64,000 nt of DNA from Gaiellaceae bacterium (GCA_030446625.1 JAUJMY010000014.1:25736-89735), one strand, 5' to 3'. Positions 1 to 9,302 are shown, counted from the stretch's first letter. The notes: generated from the letters alone by a model not told the origin. Translations and numbers: made by a program.

Positions 1-1
1 T

Positions 2-1135
2 CGCGAAGCGACCCTGATCGTCGGCTCCGAGCGCCAGTTGGCGCTGCTCCCGGAGACGGCCGCAGTGCGGCGGCCCTGGCCTTCGCCGATCGACGGCCTG
101 GTGGAGGAGCTCGTCTCCGGCGCTTCCGGGCCGGCCTGCATCCTGGCGAGCGGCGACCCCATGCTGCACGGGATCGGGGCGACGCTCGCTCGCAGAGTGG
201 CCCCCGAGCGGCTGACCGTGCACCCTCACCTCTCTGCCTTCTCGCTCACGTGTGCACGGCTGGGCTGGGCTGCTGCCGACACGGAGCTCGTGAGCGCAGT
301 TTCGAGGTCGGCCGACGTCGTCGCCCGCTTGCTCCAGCCGGGCCGAAGGATGGTGGTCTACGTCGCAGGTCCGGCCGGGGCGAGCGAGGTGGCGGAGATC
401 CTGCGCAGCCGCGGCTTCGGCCCCAGTCGCTTCGTCGTCCTCGAGCAGCTCGGCGGCCCCGACGAGCAGGTGATCGAGAGCACCGCCGACGAGTGGGGCA
501 AACGACCGGCTCATCCGCTCCACGCAGTCGCGATCGAATGCCGCGCCGCAATCGAGGCAGCTCTCCTTCCGTGCAGCCCCGGCCTGCCCGACAGCGCCTA
601 CGAAAACGACGGGCAGCTCACGAAGCAGGAGGTGCGAGCGATCACGATCGCGGCGCTCGCGCCGCTGCCGGGCCAGCTCCTCTGGGACGTCGGCGCCGGC
701 AGCGGCTCGATCGCAATCGAATGGCTTCGCGCCGAGCCGACCGCGCGTGCCGTGGCCGTCGAGGCGCAGCCCGAACGGGCGGAACGCGTGGCCAGGAACG
801 CCTCGACGCTTGGGGTGCCGCAGCTCGAGGTGCGCTGCGGCGAGGCGCCGAGAGCGCTCGAAGGGCTCGAGCGGCCGGATGCCGTCTTCATCGGCGGCGG
901 GCTAGGAGCGGGGAACCTGGTCGCTCATTGCTGGCAGGAACTCAAGCCCGGCGGTCGGCTCGTGGCCAACGCGGTCACGCTCGAGGGAGAGCGCCAGCTC
1001 CACGCCGCGCGCGCGACCTATGGCGGTCGGCTCCTTCGCATCGACATCAGCCGCGCAGAGCTACTCGGCCGCTACCACGCCTGGCGCACGCAGCTCCCGG
1101 TCGTTCAGTGGGCGGTCTCGAAGGAGCCGGCGTGA
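2..1135 (+). CDS. cobL: Precorrin-6Y C5,15-methyltransferase (decarboxylating), CbiE-CbiT fusion; 5' end outside window
   Basis: The open frame runs in from the left edge, and the codons before the first possible TTG (position 38) still fit the family, so the true start lies upstream. The N-terminal half is a CbiE-type tetrapyrrole methylase (SGDPMLHGIG). The C-terminal half, from about position 600, is the CbiT SAM-methyltransferase with LLWDVGAGSGSIAIEW and FIGGG motifs. It methylates C5 and C15 of precorrin-6B and decarboxylates the C12 acetate. The stop overlaps the GTG start of cobM (GTGA). First visible gene of a coupled cobalamin operon. Confidence 0.9.
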   Translation, partial: REATLIVGSERQLALLPETAAVRRPWPSPIDGLVEELVSGASGPACILASGDPMLHGIGATLARRVAPERLTVHPHLSAFSLTCARLGWAAADTELVSAVSRSADVVARLLQPGRRMVVYVAGPAGASEVAEILRSRGFGPSRFVVLEQLGGPDEQVIESTADEWGKRPAHPLHAVAIECRAAIEAALLPCSPGLPDSAYENDGQLTKQEVRAITIAALAPLPGQLLWDVGAGSGSIAIEWLRAEPTARAVAVEAQPERAERVARNASTLGVPQLEVRCGEAPRALEGLERPDAVFIGGGLGAGNLVAHCWQELKPGGRLVANAVTLEGERQLHAARATYGGRLLRIDISRAELLGRYHAWRTQLPVVQWAVSKEPA

Positions 1136-1878
1136 CGGTCCACTTCATCGGGTCCGGGCCCGGCGCACCCGACCTGCTCACGCTCCGCGCGCAGCGGCTG
1201 ATCGCGGAGAGCCCCGTCTGCGTCTATGCCGGCGCGCTCGTTCCCCCCGAGGTGGTCGCCCACGCCCCCGCCGACGCGCGGCTGATCGACACGCAGCAGC
1301 TCGCGCTCGACGAGATCGTCGCCGAGCTTCGCGCAGCCCACGAGCGCGGCGAGGACGTAGCCCGTCTCCAGTCCGGGGATATCTCGATCTACAGCGCCGC
1401 AGCCGAGCAGATGCGTCGCCTGGACGAGCTCGGCATCCCCTGGGACGTCACGCCCGGCGTACCGGCCTTCGCCGCCGCGGCAGCCTCGTTGCGCCAAGAG
1501 CTGACCCTCCCCGGCGTCGCGCAGACCGTGATCCTCACCCGCCACAGCAAGCACTCGACCGCGCTGCCGCCGGGGGAGGAGCTCGCGTCGCTCGCAGCCC
1601 ACGGAACGACGCTCGTCCTGCACCTGGCGGCGCAGGCGATCGACGAGATCGTCGCCGTGCTCGAGCCGGCCTACGGCTCCGACTGCCCGGCCGCCGTCGT
1701 CGCCCGGGCAAGCTGGCCGGACGAGGTCATCATCCGCGGGACGCTCGCGACGATCGCAGCGTCCACGCGCGAGGCCGAGATCCGGCGCACCGCGCTGATC
1801 ATGGTCGGCAGAGCCCTTGCGACAACCGAGTTCTGCGACAGCCACCTCTACTCCAAGGAGCGCGTCCGAACCGCATGA
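1132..1878 (+). CDS. cobM: Precorrin-4 C11-methyltransferase
   Basis: A 248-residue tetrapyrrole methylase. It opens with VHFIGSGPGAPDLLTLRA, the SAM-binding GxGPGxPDLLT motif, and carries LQSGDISIYSA and the TPGVPAFAAAAA segment typical of CobM/CbiF. It transfers a methyl group from SAM to C11 of precorrin-4. The GTG start at 1132 overlaps the cobL stop by four bases; upstream sequence in this frame is cobL shadow. The stop overlaps the ATG of the next gene (ATGA), so translation is probably coupled. Confidence 0.92.
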   Translation: MTVHFIGSGPGAPDLLTLRAQRLIAESPVCVYAGALVPPEVVAHAPADARLIDTQQLALDEIVAELRAAHERGEDVARLQSGDISIYSAAAEQMRRLDELGIPWDVTPGVPAFAAAAASLRQELTLPGVAQTVILTRHSKHSTALPPGEELASLAAHGTTLVLHLAAQAIDEIVAVLEPAYGSDCPAAVVARASWPDEVIIRGTLATIAASTREAEIRRTALIMVGRALATTEFCDSHLYSKERVRTA

Positions 1879-3731
1879 CGAGCACCGAGCAGTTCGAGCG
1901 CCCTGCGCTCCCGCCTGACTTCGACGACTCGCGCGCACGCGAGCGCAGCCTCGATCCCGCCGGCTGGCGCTTCGACGAGGCAGAGCGCGTCGGTGTCTGG
2001 CGCGCGATCGCCGAGCGGCGGGACATCCGCCGCTTCCGCCCCGACCCGCTGCCCGACGAGCTCCTGCGACGCTTGCTCGAGGCGGCACATCAGGCCCCGT
2101 CGGTCGGGCTCATGCAGCCCTGGCGCTTCGTCGTCGTCTGCAGCGAGGAGACGAAGGCGGCGATGCAGGGCATCGCTGCGCGGGAGCGACTCGTGCAAGC
2201 AGACCACTTCGACGAACGGGCGCGCCACTACCTCGACCTCAAGATCGAGGGGATCCGCGAGGCTCCGCTCAGCGTCTGTGTCTGCTGCGACCGCGGCCCG
2301 GACGAGGAGGAAGTGCTGGGCCGGCACACGATCAAGGACACCGATCTCTACAGCACCTGCCTCGCGATCGAGAACTTCTGGTTGGCGGCGCGGGCGGAGG
2401 GGGTGGGCGTCGGTTGGGTCTCCTTCTACAAGCCCGAAGACGTGCGCGCCTTGGTCGGCCTGCCCGAACGTGTCGTGCCGGTTGCCTGGCTCTGCGTCGG
2501 CTATCCCGACGAGCGGCCGAGTCGGCCTGGCCTCGAGGCTGCCGGCTGGGCCCGGCGCCAGCCACTGGAGGAAGTCGTGTTCTCGGAGCGCTGGGGCGAG
2601 CCGCTCTCCTCGGAACCTCCGGCCAACCAGATGGCGGAGAAGGTCGTCCCACCGGTCGAGCTCCCCGATTGGTGGAAGCAGCTTGCGCAAGCGGTGCGGC
2701 CAGGTGAGGGAGCAGCCGCGGTTCGTATCCGGGACGCCTCCGACGAGCTCGTCAAGCCACCGGGCAGTCTGGGGGGGCTCGAGTCGCTCGTCGAGCGCTG
2801 GGCCATGGTCACCGGAGAAGCCCCGCCCCGTGCGCCCCGAGCCGGCATCGCCGTCTTCGCGGGCGACCACGGCGTCTGGGAACGGGGGGTGAGCCTCTAT
2901 CCCCAGCGCGTCAGCGCCCAGGTTGCTGCCGCTTCCGCTCGCCGTGAGACGGCGATCGGCGTCCTTGCCGACGCGCTCGACGCGGAGCTCGCGGTCGTCG
3001 ACGTCGGTCTGAAAGGGCCTCGGAATCCGGCGCTGCTCGACCACCGCTGCGCCGAGGGAAGCGCAGACATCACGGCCGGCCCCGCGCTCACGGAAGAGCA
3101 GCTCCGCGCGGCGATCGAGGCGGGTCACTCGGTCGCCTCGGAACTCGCTACCCGCTGCGACGTCCTCGTCGTGGGTGAGATCGGAATCGGGAACACGACA
3201 GTCGCAAGCGCGCTCCTCGCCTCGCTCACCGGCCTCTCCCCCGAAAGCGTCTGCGGCCGGGGCACCGGCCTCGACTCTCAGGGCCTCGAGCGCAAACGCG
3301 CCACTGTCACGGCAGCCCTCGAGGCGAACAGGCCCCGGCGGGGCGACCCGCTCGACTGCTTGCGGCGCGTCGGCGGTCTCGAGTTCGCGGCCCTCGTTGG
3401 CGCGCTCATCGGGGCGGCGGCTGCCGGCCGCCCGGTCGTCCTCGACGGCTTCGGAACTGGGGTAGCGGCTCTGGTCGTGATCCGCCTGCAGCCTGCTCTC
3501 CGCGACTACCTGATCGCCGGCCACCGCTCGTCTGAGCCCGCCCATGGGTTCGTCCTGCGCGAACTCGGCCTCGAGCCGCTGCTCGATCTGCGCCTGCGCC
3601 TCGGTGAGGCGAGCGGGGCGGCGCTTGCGCTTCCGCTCGTCGGCCTCGCCGCCCGGCTCCATTCGGACATGCGTCGTTTCGACGAGGCAGGCGTCGACCG
3701 GGCCCGCTCCGGCGGAACTGCGAGCGGCTGA
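1875..3731 (+). CDS. bluB-cobT: Fused 5,6-dimethylbenzimidazole synthase (BluB) and DMB phosphoribosyltransferase (CobT)
   Basis: One uninterrupted 618-residue frame. Residues 1-240 are BluB, an FMN-dependent nitroreductase-fold enzyme that cannibalises flavin to make DMB (RRDIRRF, APSVGLMQPWRF). A short linker (about 240-265) leads to a full CobT domain with KPPGSLGGLE, FAGDHGVWERGVS, VGEIGIGNTT and LRLGEASGAALA. CobT activates DMB to alpha-ribazole phosphate. The fusion joins lower-ligand synthesis to its activation. The canonical GEGSGAA reads GEASGAA here. No frameshift or stop separates the halves, so the fusion looks genuine. Confidence 0.93.
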   Translation: MTSTEQFERPALPPDFDDSRARERSLDPAGWRFDEAERVGVWRAIAERRDIRRFRPDPLPDELLRRLLEAAHQAPSVGLMQPWRFVVVCSEETKAAMQGIAARERLVQADHFDERARHYLDLKIEGIREAPLSVCVCCDRGPDEEEVLGRHTIKDTDLYSTCLAIENFWLAARAEGVGVGWVSFYKPEDVRALVGLPERVVPVAWLCVGYPDERPSRPGLEAAGWARRQPLEEVVFSERWGEPLSSEPPANQMAEKVVPPVELPDWWKQLAQAVRPGEGAAAVRIRDASDELVKPPGSLGGLESLVERWAMVTGEAPPRAPRAGIAVFAGDHGVWERGVSLYPQRVSAQVAAASARRETAIGVLADALDAELAVVDVGLKGPRNPALLDHRCAEGSADITAGPALTEEQLRAAIEAGHSVASELATRCDVLVVGEIGIGNTTVASALLASLTGLSPESVCGRGTGLDSQGLERKRATVTAALEANRPRRGDPLDCLRRVGGLEFAALVGALIGAAAAGRPVVLDGFGTGVAALVVIRLQPALRDYLIAGHRSSEPAHGFVLRELGLEPLLDLRLRLGEASGAALALPLVGLAARLHSDMRRFDEAGVDRARSGGTASG

Positions 3732-4666
3732 TGCGCGGCGGTGTTGCGGGCGCGATTGCGGCCGGTTGGGTTGCCGACAGGGCGCTCGGCGATCCTGCTC
3801 GGCTCCATCCGGTTGCCGGATTCGGTCAGGCCGCCAGCGCGCTCGAGCGACGAACTTGGCGACCGACCAGGCCGGCCGGGCTTGCGCACCTCGCAGCGCT
3901 CGTCGGCGCTCTTGGAATCGCGACGACGGCCGTCGACCGCCTGCTCGCTGGATGGCCGTTTCGTCGCACCCTGTTTCGTGCGGGCGTCGTCTGGGCGACG
4001 CTGGGGGGACGCTCGCTCGAGCGCGCGACTCTTGCGCTGTCAGCCGAGCTCGAGGCCGACCGGCTCGACGGGGCGCGAGCGCTTGCGCCGACCCTCGTCG
4101 GTCGCGACCCCTCGACTCTTGACGCGCCCGAGCTGAGCCGGGCCGCCGTCGAGTCGGTCGCGGAGAACACGAGTGACGCCGTCGTCGCACCGCTCCTCTG
4201 GACGGCCTTACTCGGGGTGCCAGCTGCCGCGGCGTACCGAGCCGTGAACACGCTGGACGCGATGATCGGCCACCGTGACGAGCGCTACCGGAACTTCGGC
4301 TGGGCCGCGGCCCGGCTCGATGATCTCGCCAACTGGCCTGCCGCCCGAGCGAGTGCAATGCTCGCCGTTGCCTGGGCACCCGCACTCGGCGGCAGTCGGC
4401 AGGCCGCGTGGCGGTCGGCCTGGCGCGACGGGGCAGCCCACCCGAGCCCGAATGCAGGCCGTGTCGAGGGGGCCTTCGCGGGCGCGCTAGGGGTCCGGCT
4501 CGGCGGCCTCAACAGCTATTCCTCAGGACCCGAACGGCGACCGATGCTGGGAGTCGGAGCGGCCCCCGCCGTGAGCGACATCGCTCGAGCCGTCCGTCTC
4601 GCTCGACTCGTCAGCGCCTCCGCAGCCGTCGGCTGCGTGCTCCTCGCCTGGGGGCTGCGCAGGTGA
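3731..4666 (+). CDS. cbiB: Adenosylcobinamide-phosphate synthase
   Basis: A 311-residue integral membrane protein of the CbiB/CobD family, with the N-terminal ADRALGDPARLHPVAGFG motif, VAENTSDAVVAPLLW, the MIGHRDERYRNFGWAAARLDDLANWPAAR block and a C-terminal hydrophobic segment. It attaches the aminopropanol (phosphate) arm to adenosylcobyric acid. The ATG overlaps the preceding TGA by one base (TGATG), and the stop overlaps the next GTG. Confidence 0.92.
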   Translation: MRGGVAGAIAAGWVADRALGDPARLHPVAGFGQAASALERRTWRPTRPAGLAHLAALVGALGIATTAVDRLLAGWPFRRTLFRAGVVWATLGGRSLERATLALSAELEADRLDGARALAPTLVGRDPSTLDAPELSRAAVESVAENTSDAVVAPLLWTALLGVPAAAAYRAVNTLDAMIGHRDERYRNFGWAAARLDDLANWPAARASAMLAVAWAPALGGSRQAAWRSAWRDGAAHPSPNAGRVEGAFAGALGVRLGGLNSYSSGPERRPMLGVGAAPAVSDIARAVRLARLVSASAAVGCVLLAWGLRR

Positions 4667-5667
4667 GCTTGCGCACCCACGGCGACACGATCGCGCGCCC
4701 GGGCACGCTCGACTTCGCGGTCAACGTCTGGCCGGAGCGTCCACCGATGCTCGAAGCCGCGCTCGAGCAGGCGCTCTCGCAGAGTCGGGCATACCCAAAC
4801 GAGTCCCCGGCGCGGGAAGCGATCGCAGCCCGACACGGCCGGAGTGTCGATGAGGTGCTGCTGCTAAACGGAGCCTGCGAGGCGTTTTGGTTGCTCGCCC
4901 ACGCCTTTCGCCCGAAGCTCGCCGCCTGCATTCACCCGAGCTTCACCGAGCCCGAGGCCGCGCTGCGCGCGGCTGGCGCCGAGGTCGTCCAGGTCCCGAG
5001 AGATCCGGAGCGTTGGAGCTTCGACCCGACGGATGTCCCCGAGGACGCGGAACACGTCGTGCTCGGCAACCCCAACAATCCAACTGGGAGCCTCGATCGA
5101 CCGGACCAGATCGCATCACTTGCGCGGCAGCGGCGGTTGCTCGTCGTCGACGAGTCCTTTATGGACTTTGTGGTGGATGAGGGCGGGACGCTCGCCCGGC
5201 GCAGTGACCTGCCGGGCCTCGTCGTCGTGCGGAGTCTGACCAAACTCTGGTCGCTCCCCGGCATCCGCGCTGGGTACCTGCTCGCCCCGCCGGAGGTTGT
5301 CGAGGTTCTAGCGGCAAGCCGACAACCCTGGAGCGTGAACGCGCTCGCCTGCGCGGCGCTCGTTACGTGCGCCGACGATGCAGTGACGCCGCGCCGCGTC
5401 TCCGTCCGGGTCGCGGAGGCGCGCGCGGAGCTGCTCGAAGGTTTGCGGTGCCTGCCCCGGATACGCGCTTGGCCCTCCGAGGCCAATTTCATTCTGCTGC
5501 AAGCGAGAGATGGTCGAAACCTGTGCAAAGACCTTCGCCGGCGCGGGTTCGCGGTTCGTCCGGCGGCTTCGTTCCCGGGCCTGGACGAGGATTATCTGCG
5601 GGTCGCCGTCCGTCCCCGCAAGGACCATCTCGCCCTGCTCGGAGCGTTGACCGCGCTCTGCACCTGA
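4663..5667 (+). CDS. cobC: Threonine-phosphate decarboxylase-like PLP enzyme of cobalamin synthesis
   Basis: A 334-residue fold-type I aminotransferase-like protein of the histidinol-phosphate aminotransferase group. Motifs include LDFAVNVWP, VLGNPNNPTG, VVDESFMDF and SLTKLWSLPGIRAGY, whose Lys would bind PLP. In cobalamin clusters this family (CobC, or CobD in Salmonella) makes aminopropanol phosphate from threonine phosphate. The GTG at 4663 overlaps the cbiB stop. A histidinol-phosphate aminotransferase cannot be excluded from sequence alone, but the position between cbiB and cobU favours the cobalamin role. Confidence 0.85.
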   Translation: MSLRTHGDTIARPGTLDFAVNVWPERPPMLEAALEQALSQSRAYPNESPAREAIAARHGRSVDEVLLLNGACEAFWLLAHAFRPKLAACIHPSFTEPEAALRAAGAEVVQVPRDPERWSFDPTDVPEDAEHVVLGNPNNPTGSLDRPDQIASLARQRRLLVVDESFMDFVVDEGGTLARRSDLPGLVVVRSLTKLWSLPGIRAGYLLAPPEVVEVLAASRQPWSVNALACAALVTCADDAVTPRRVSVRVAEARAELLEGLRCLPRIRAWPSEANFILLQARDGRNLCKDLRRRGFAVRPAASFPGLDEDYLRVAVRPRKDHLALLGALTALCT

Positions 5668-6206
5668 TGGCGCTCGTTCTCCTCCTCGGCGGCGCGCGCA
5701 GCGGCAAGTCCGAGCTAGCGGTGCGTCTTGCCAAGCGCCAGAGCGCACCGGTGGTCTTCATCGCGACCGCAGAAGCCCGTGACGACGACATGGCGGAGCG
5801 CATCGAGCGCCACCGCGCAGAGCGGCCCGCTACGTGGGAGACATGCGAGGGGCAACTTCACCTGATGCAGACGCTTGAAAGCATTCCCGGCGAGAGCTGC
5901 GTCATCCTCGACTGTTTGACGCTTTGGGCTGCGAACGCACTCGAGCGTCTGGGCGCCGACGACGCTGAAGAGCAAGCGCGAAACGCTGCTCGTGCCGCGG
6001 CGCAGCGAAGCGGTCTGACGGTCGTCGTCTCGAACGAGGTCGGGCTCGGCATCGTGCCCGCCAACGAGCTGGGACGCGCCTACCGCGACCTCCTTGGCCG
6101 CGTGAACACGATCTGGGCCGAAGCGGCCGACCGGGTCTTTCTCCTCGTCGCAGGGCAAGCGCTCGAGCTCGAGTCCTCCGCGTCTCTGCTGGAGGAGCAA
6201 CCGTAA
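5667..6206 (+). CDS. cobU: Adenosylcobinamide kinase / adenosylcobinamide-phosphate guanylyltransferase
   Basis: A 179-residue P-loop protein. Visible motifs are LLLGGARSGKSELA (Walker A), FIATAEARDDDMAERIERHRAERP (the His would be the guanylylation site) and VILDCLTLWAAN. It phosphorylates adenosylcobinamide and transfers GMP to it, preparing the substrate for CobS. The ATG overlaps the preceding TGA by one base. Confidence 0.92.
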   Translation: MALVLLLGGARSGKSELAVRLAKRQSAPVVFIATAEARDDDMAERIERHRAERPATWETCEGQLHLMQTLESIPGESCVILDCLTLWAANALERLGADDAEEQARNAARAAAQRSGLTVVVSNEVGLGIVPANELGRAYRDLLGRVNTIWAEAADRVFLLVAGQALELESSASLLEEQP

Positions 6207-6229
6207 ACGGCGCCGCCGAGCTCCGGGCG

Positions 6230-6963
6230 GTGCCGGCCGCACTCGCCTTCCTGACCCGTATCCCTGTCGGGCGCTGGTTCGACTTCGACGGTGAGGACGT
6301 CGCCCGTGCCGGGCTCGTGTTCCCTCTGGTCGGTGCCGCGATCGGAGCGATGATCGGCGCGACAGCGGTCCTTCTCGACCGGACGCTCCCGCCATTCCTC
6401 GCGGTCGCTTTAGCGCTTGCAGTGCAGGTCTTGCTGACCGGAGCGCTGCATGTCGACGCGCTTGCCGACACCGCCGACGCCTGGGCGGGCGTTCGCGCAA
6501 GCACGCACTGGAGATCATGCGCGACCACGCGATTGGGTCCTACGGCGCGGTCGCGATCGCACTCAGCCTGCTCATCAAGGCGACCGCGCTAGCCGCGCTG
6601 CTCGACGACGAGCACGTCATCCCAGTGATGGTGGCTGCTGGAGCGCTCTCCCGCGCCGCGCCCGTTGTGCTGGCCGCATGGCTTCCCTACGCGCGTGTCG
6701 GTTCGGGCACGGGAAGCTCGCTCACCCGCGGAGGGCATGGCCGCGCAGCGCTGGCTGCGGGGCTGGCTCTCGCCATAGCGTGCGTCGTAAGCGCAGCGGA
6801 TGCGGCGATTCTTGCGGCTTGTGCGGCCAGCTTTCTACTGCTGCTCGGCTTAGGCTTCCGCCGTTGGCTCGCCGGAGTAACCGGCGACACGCTGGGAGCA
6901 GCGATAGAGGTAGTCGAGCTCGCTGTGCTTGTCGGCGCGGTCGCTCTGATTGATGCCGGATAG
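6230..6963 (+). pseudogene. cobS: Adenosylcobinamide-GDP ribazoletransferase (cobalamin synthase), broken by a -1 frameshift
   Basis: The N-terminal part (LAFLTRIPVGRWF, HVDALADTADAW) is in one frame up to about 6490. The rest (ALEIMRDHAIGSYGAVAI and the downstream hydrophobic helices) is in the -1 frame. Inserting one G in GGCGTTCGC near 6489-6491 restores a continuous CobS reading AGGSRKHALEIM. CobS joins alpha-ribazole to adenosylcobinamide-GDP at the membrane. GTG 6230 is the only start codon available between the cobU stop and the conserved N-terminus. Either a sequence error or a recent mutation; all neighbours are intact. Confidence 0.85.
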
Positions 6964-7103
6964 GTGTCGTCAAACAGGAACTTCGGGCGAGCAAGCGCGC
7001 TCGCTATGTTGGCCACTGGACGGCTGATTCGAGGGCGACGGCTCGGTCGCTAATGGGTCCGTATCGTGCCCCCGCTATGAACCTGCGACGGCGACGTCAG
7101 CGG
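6964..7103. other. Intergenic gap between convergent cobS and rlmN
   Basis: About 140 bases without a convincing reading frame. I see no stem followed by a T-tract, no tRNA and no riboswitch-like core. The composition resembles the cobalamin cluster rather than the very GC-rich DNA further right. Confidence 0.4.
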
Positions 7104-8106
7104 TCAGCCCAGCTTCAGCGCGGCCAGCTGGCCGCATGCGGCGGCGATATCCCGACCGCGGGTCAGCCGAACGGTCGCCGGGAGTCTCGCTCGGTCAAGA
7201 ACGGTCTTGAATCGCGTGATTGCCTCGCGGCTGCTGCCTTCCAGGCCTGCCCCTTGTAGAAGTTCCCCGTCGGGTTGTACGGAATGAGGTTCACCTTGAA
7301 GACCTCCCGGTCGAGCAGCCTCGCGAGAGCCGTCGCGTGTTCCGCGCCGTCGTTGACGCCGCGAGCATCACGTACTCGACGAAGACCTTCCGGTGCCGGA
7401 GCTCGAAGTAGCGGCGGCACTCCGCGAGGACGTCCGCGAGCGGGTAGCGGTCGTTCACGGGCATGATCCGGCTCCGCAGCCCCTCCTCCGGCGCGTGGAG
7501 GGAGAGCGCGAGCCGGATCGGCTCCTCCACCTCGTCGACGAAGCGCCGCAGCCCCGGCAGCCAGCCCACCGTCGAGATCGTCGTGCGGCGATGGGTGATG
7601 CCGAGGTCGGGCAGGCGCCGCGCCGCCTCGAGCACCCCGTCGAGATTCAGCATCGGCTCGCCCATCCCCATGAAAACACAGTGGTCGACGGTCTCGATGC
7701 GGCGGAAGTGGAGCGCCTGGTCGAGGATCTCCGACGCGGTCAGGTTGCGTGCGAAGCGCATCGCGCCCGTCGCGCAGAACGTGCACGTGAGCGGGCAGCC
7801 TGACTGCGACGACACGCAAAGCGAGCGCCGCCCGTCGCGGAAGCGCATCAGCACGGCCTCGACCGGATGTCCCTCGCGCGTCCGGAAGAGCGCCTTCACC
7901 GTCCCGTCGCGCGCGTGCGACTCCGTCTCGAGCATCAGCGTCGAGAACGGCACCTCCTCCGCGAGCGCGCGCCGAAGAGCAACCGAAAGGTTGCTCATCT
8001 CGTCGTAGCCGCTCGCACCGCGCGCCGCCCACTCCCAGACCTGCCGCGCGCGGTACGGCGCCTCGCCGCGTGAGCCCAGCGTCTGTTCCAGGAGCGCGAG
8101 ATCCAT
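7104..8106 (-). pseudogene. rlmN: 23S rRNA (adenine2503-C2)-methyltransferase, broken by two frameshifts
   Basis: A radical-SAM RlmN. The first frame carries SGCPLTCTFCATG (CxxxCxxC cluster), MGMGEP and VFVEYVMLA. A lost G at about 7359-7361 (reverse-strand GGG reads GG) moves the continuation GVNDGAEH...VKVNLIPYNP-type sequence into another frame. A second lost base at about 7251-7256 moves the C-terminus (GLEGSSREAITRF, VRLTRGRDIAAACGQLAA) into the third frame. Restoring one base at each point gives a full-length family member with the catalytic Cys in AACGQL. It methylates A2503 of 23S rRNA and some tRNAs. ATG 8106; TACCTT lies 9 nt upstream. Confidence 0.85.
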
Positions 8107-8134
8107 CGTTCGCGCAAGGTAGCGTGAGGGCGTC

Positions 8135-9184
8135 GTGATCGACCTCCGCTCCGACACCGTCACGCAGCCGACGCCCGAGATGCGCGCGGCGATCGCGGTC
8201 GCCGTCGTGGGCGACGAGCAGAAGCGCGAGGACCCGACGGTGCTGGAGCTCGAGGAGCGCGGTGCGGGGCTGCTCGGGCAGGAGGAGGCCATCTTCCTCC
8301 CGACGGCGACGATGGCGAACCAGATCGCGCTGCGGATCCAGACCGAGCCCGGCGACGAGCTGCTCGCCGAGGAGAACTCGCACGTGCTGATCGCGGAGGT
8401 CGGCGGGCCCGCCTTCCATTCGGGGCTCGTCACGCGTGGGCTGCCCGCCCGCGCCGGCCGCTTCACCGTCGACCAGGTGCGCGCCGCGGTGCGCGAGCGG
8501 ACGAGCCCGCACTGGCCGCGCACGCGCATCGTCTCCGTCGAGAACACGCACAACAGCTCGGGGGGGCGCGTGTGGCCGCTCGACGAGATCCAGCGCCTCT
8601 CCGACGTCTGCCGCGTCCTCGACCTCGCGCTCCATCTCGACGGCGCGCGGCTGATGAACGCGGCCGTCGCGACGGGGGTGAGCCCGGCGGAGATCGGCCG
8701 CAACTTCGACACGGTCACGCTCTGCCTCTCGAAGGGCCTCGGCTGTCCGCTCGGCGCGCTGCTCGCGGGCTCGCACGAGCTGATGGCGAAGGCGCGGCGG
8801 AACAAGCACCTCTTCGGCGGCGCGATGCGCCAGGCCGGGATCGTCGCCGCGGCGGGCGTCTACGCGCTCGAGCACCACGTCGACCGGCTCGCCGACGACC
8901 ACGCGCGGGCGCGACGGCTCGCCGAGGGGCTGCACGAGGCGGGACTTCCGGTCGACCTCGAGCAGGTGGAGACGAACTTCGTGCAGCTCGACCTCGCGCA
9001 GCTCGACCTCGATCGCGCCGAGGCCGTCCGCCGCCTCGCCGAGGAGGGCGTCGGGCTCTCCGCGACGGTACACGCGCGCGTGCTGCGCGCCGTCACTCAC
9101 CTTGGCATCACGGACGACGACATCGAGCGTGCCGTCGAGGCGATCCCGCGGGCGCTCGGCGTCCGCGCCGGCGTTGCCGCCTAG
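8135..9184 (+). CDS. ltaE: Low-specificity L-threonine aldolase
   Basis: A 349-residue PLP enzyme opening MIDLRSDTVTQPTPEMR, the hallmark of the family. The PLP lysine is in LCLSKGLGCPLGA, and HLDGARLMNAAV is the cofactor-binding Asp region. It cleaves L-threonine or L-allo-threonine to glycine and acetaldehyde. It starts at GTG 8135, divergent from rlmN with only 28 bases between; TAGCGT sits 9 nt before the start codon. The canonical VGDDVYGEDPTV reads VGDEQKREDPTV. Confidence 0.9.
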   Translation: MIDLRSDTVTQPTPEMRAAIAVAVVGDEQKREDPTVLELEERGAGLLGQEEAIFLPTATMANQIALRIQTEPGDELLAEENSHVLIAEVGGPAFHSGLVTRGLPARAGRFTVDQVRAAVRERTSPHWPRTRIVSVENTHNSSGGRVWPLDEIQRLSDVCRVLDLALHLDGARLMNAAVATGVSPAEIGRNFDTVTLCLSKGLGCPLGALLAGSHELMAKARRNKHLFGGAMRQAGIVAAAGVYALEHHVDRLADDHARARRLAEGLHEAGLPVDLEQVETNFVQLDLAQLDLDRAEAVRRLAEEGVGLSATVHARVLRAVTHLGITDDDIERAVEAIPRALGVRAGVAA

Positions 9185-9302
9185 CAAGTGCCGCTTCTAG
9201 CAATGCACGTCGGCTTCTGGACCGTGATCACGCGGCGCCAAAGCCCGCCCTCGCCCTTGCGAAGGCCCCCAGCCTTCGCTGCGGCCGCGTACGGTCTCTC
9301 GC

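Noticed and set aside
1848..4385. Long minus-strand open frame opposite the bluB-cobT fusion and cbiB
   Set aside because: Shadow of high-GC coding DNA; no family motifs, and the plus-strand genes are certain.
6480..6530. Programmed -1 frameshift in cobS
   Set aside because: No slippery heptamer or downstream stem is seen, and the same kind of break occurs in several unrelated genes.
6964..7103. Cobalamin riboswitch near the cob cluster
   Set aside because: The gap lies after the operon on its strand and has no recognisable B12-box. Any riboswitch would be upstream of the window.
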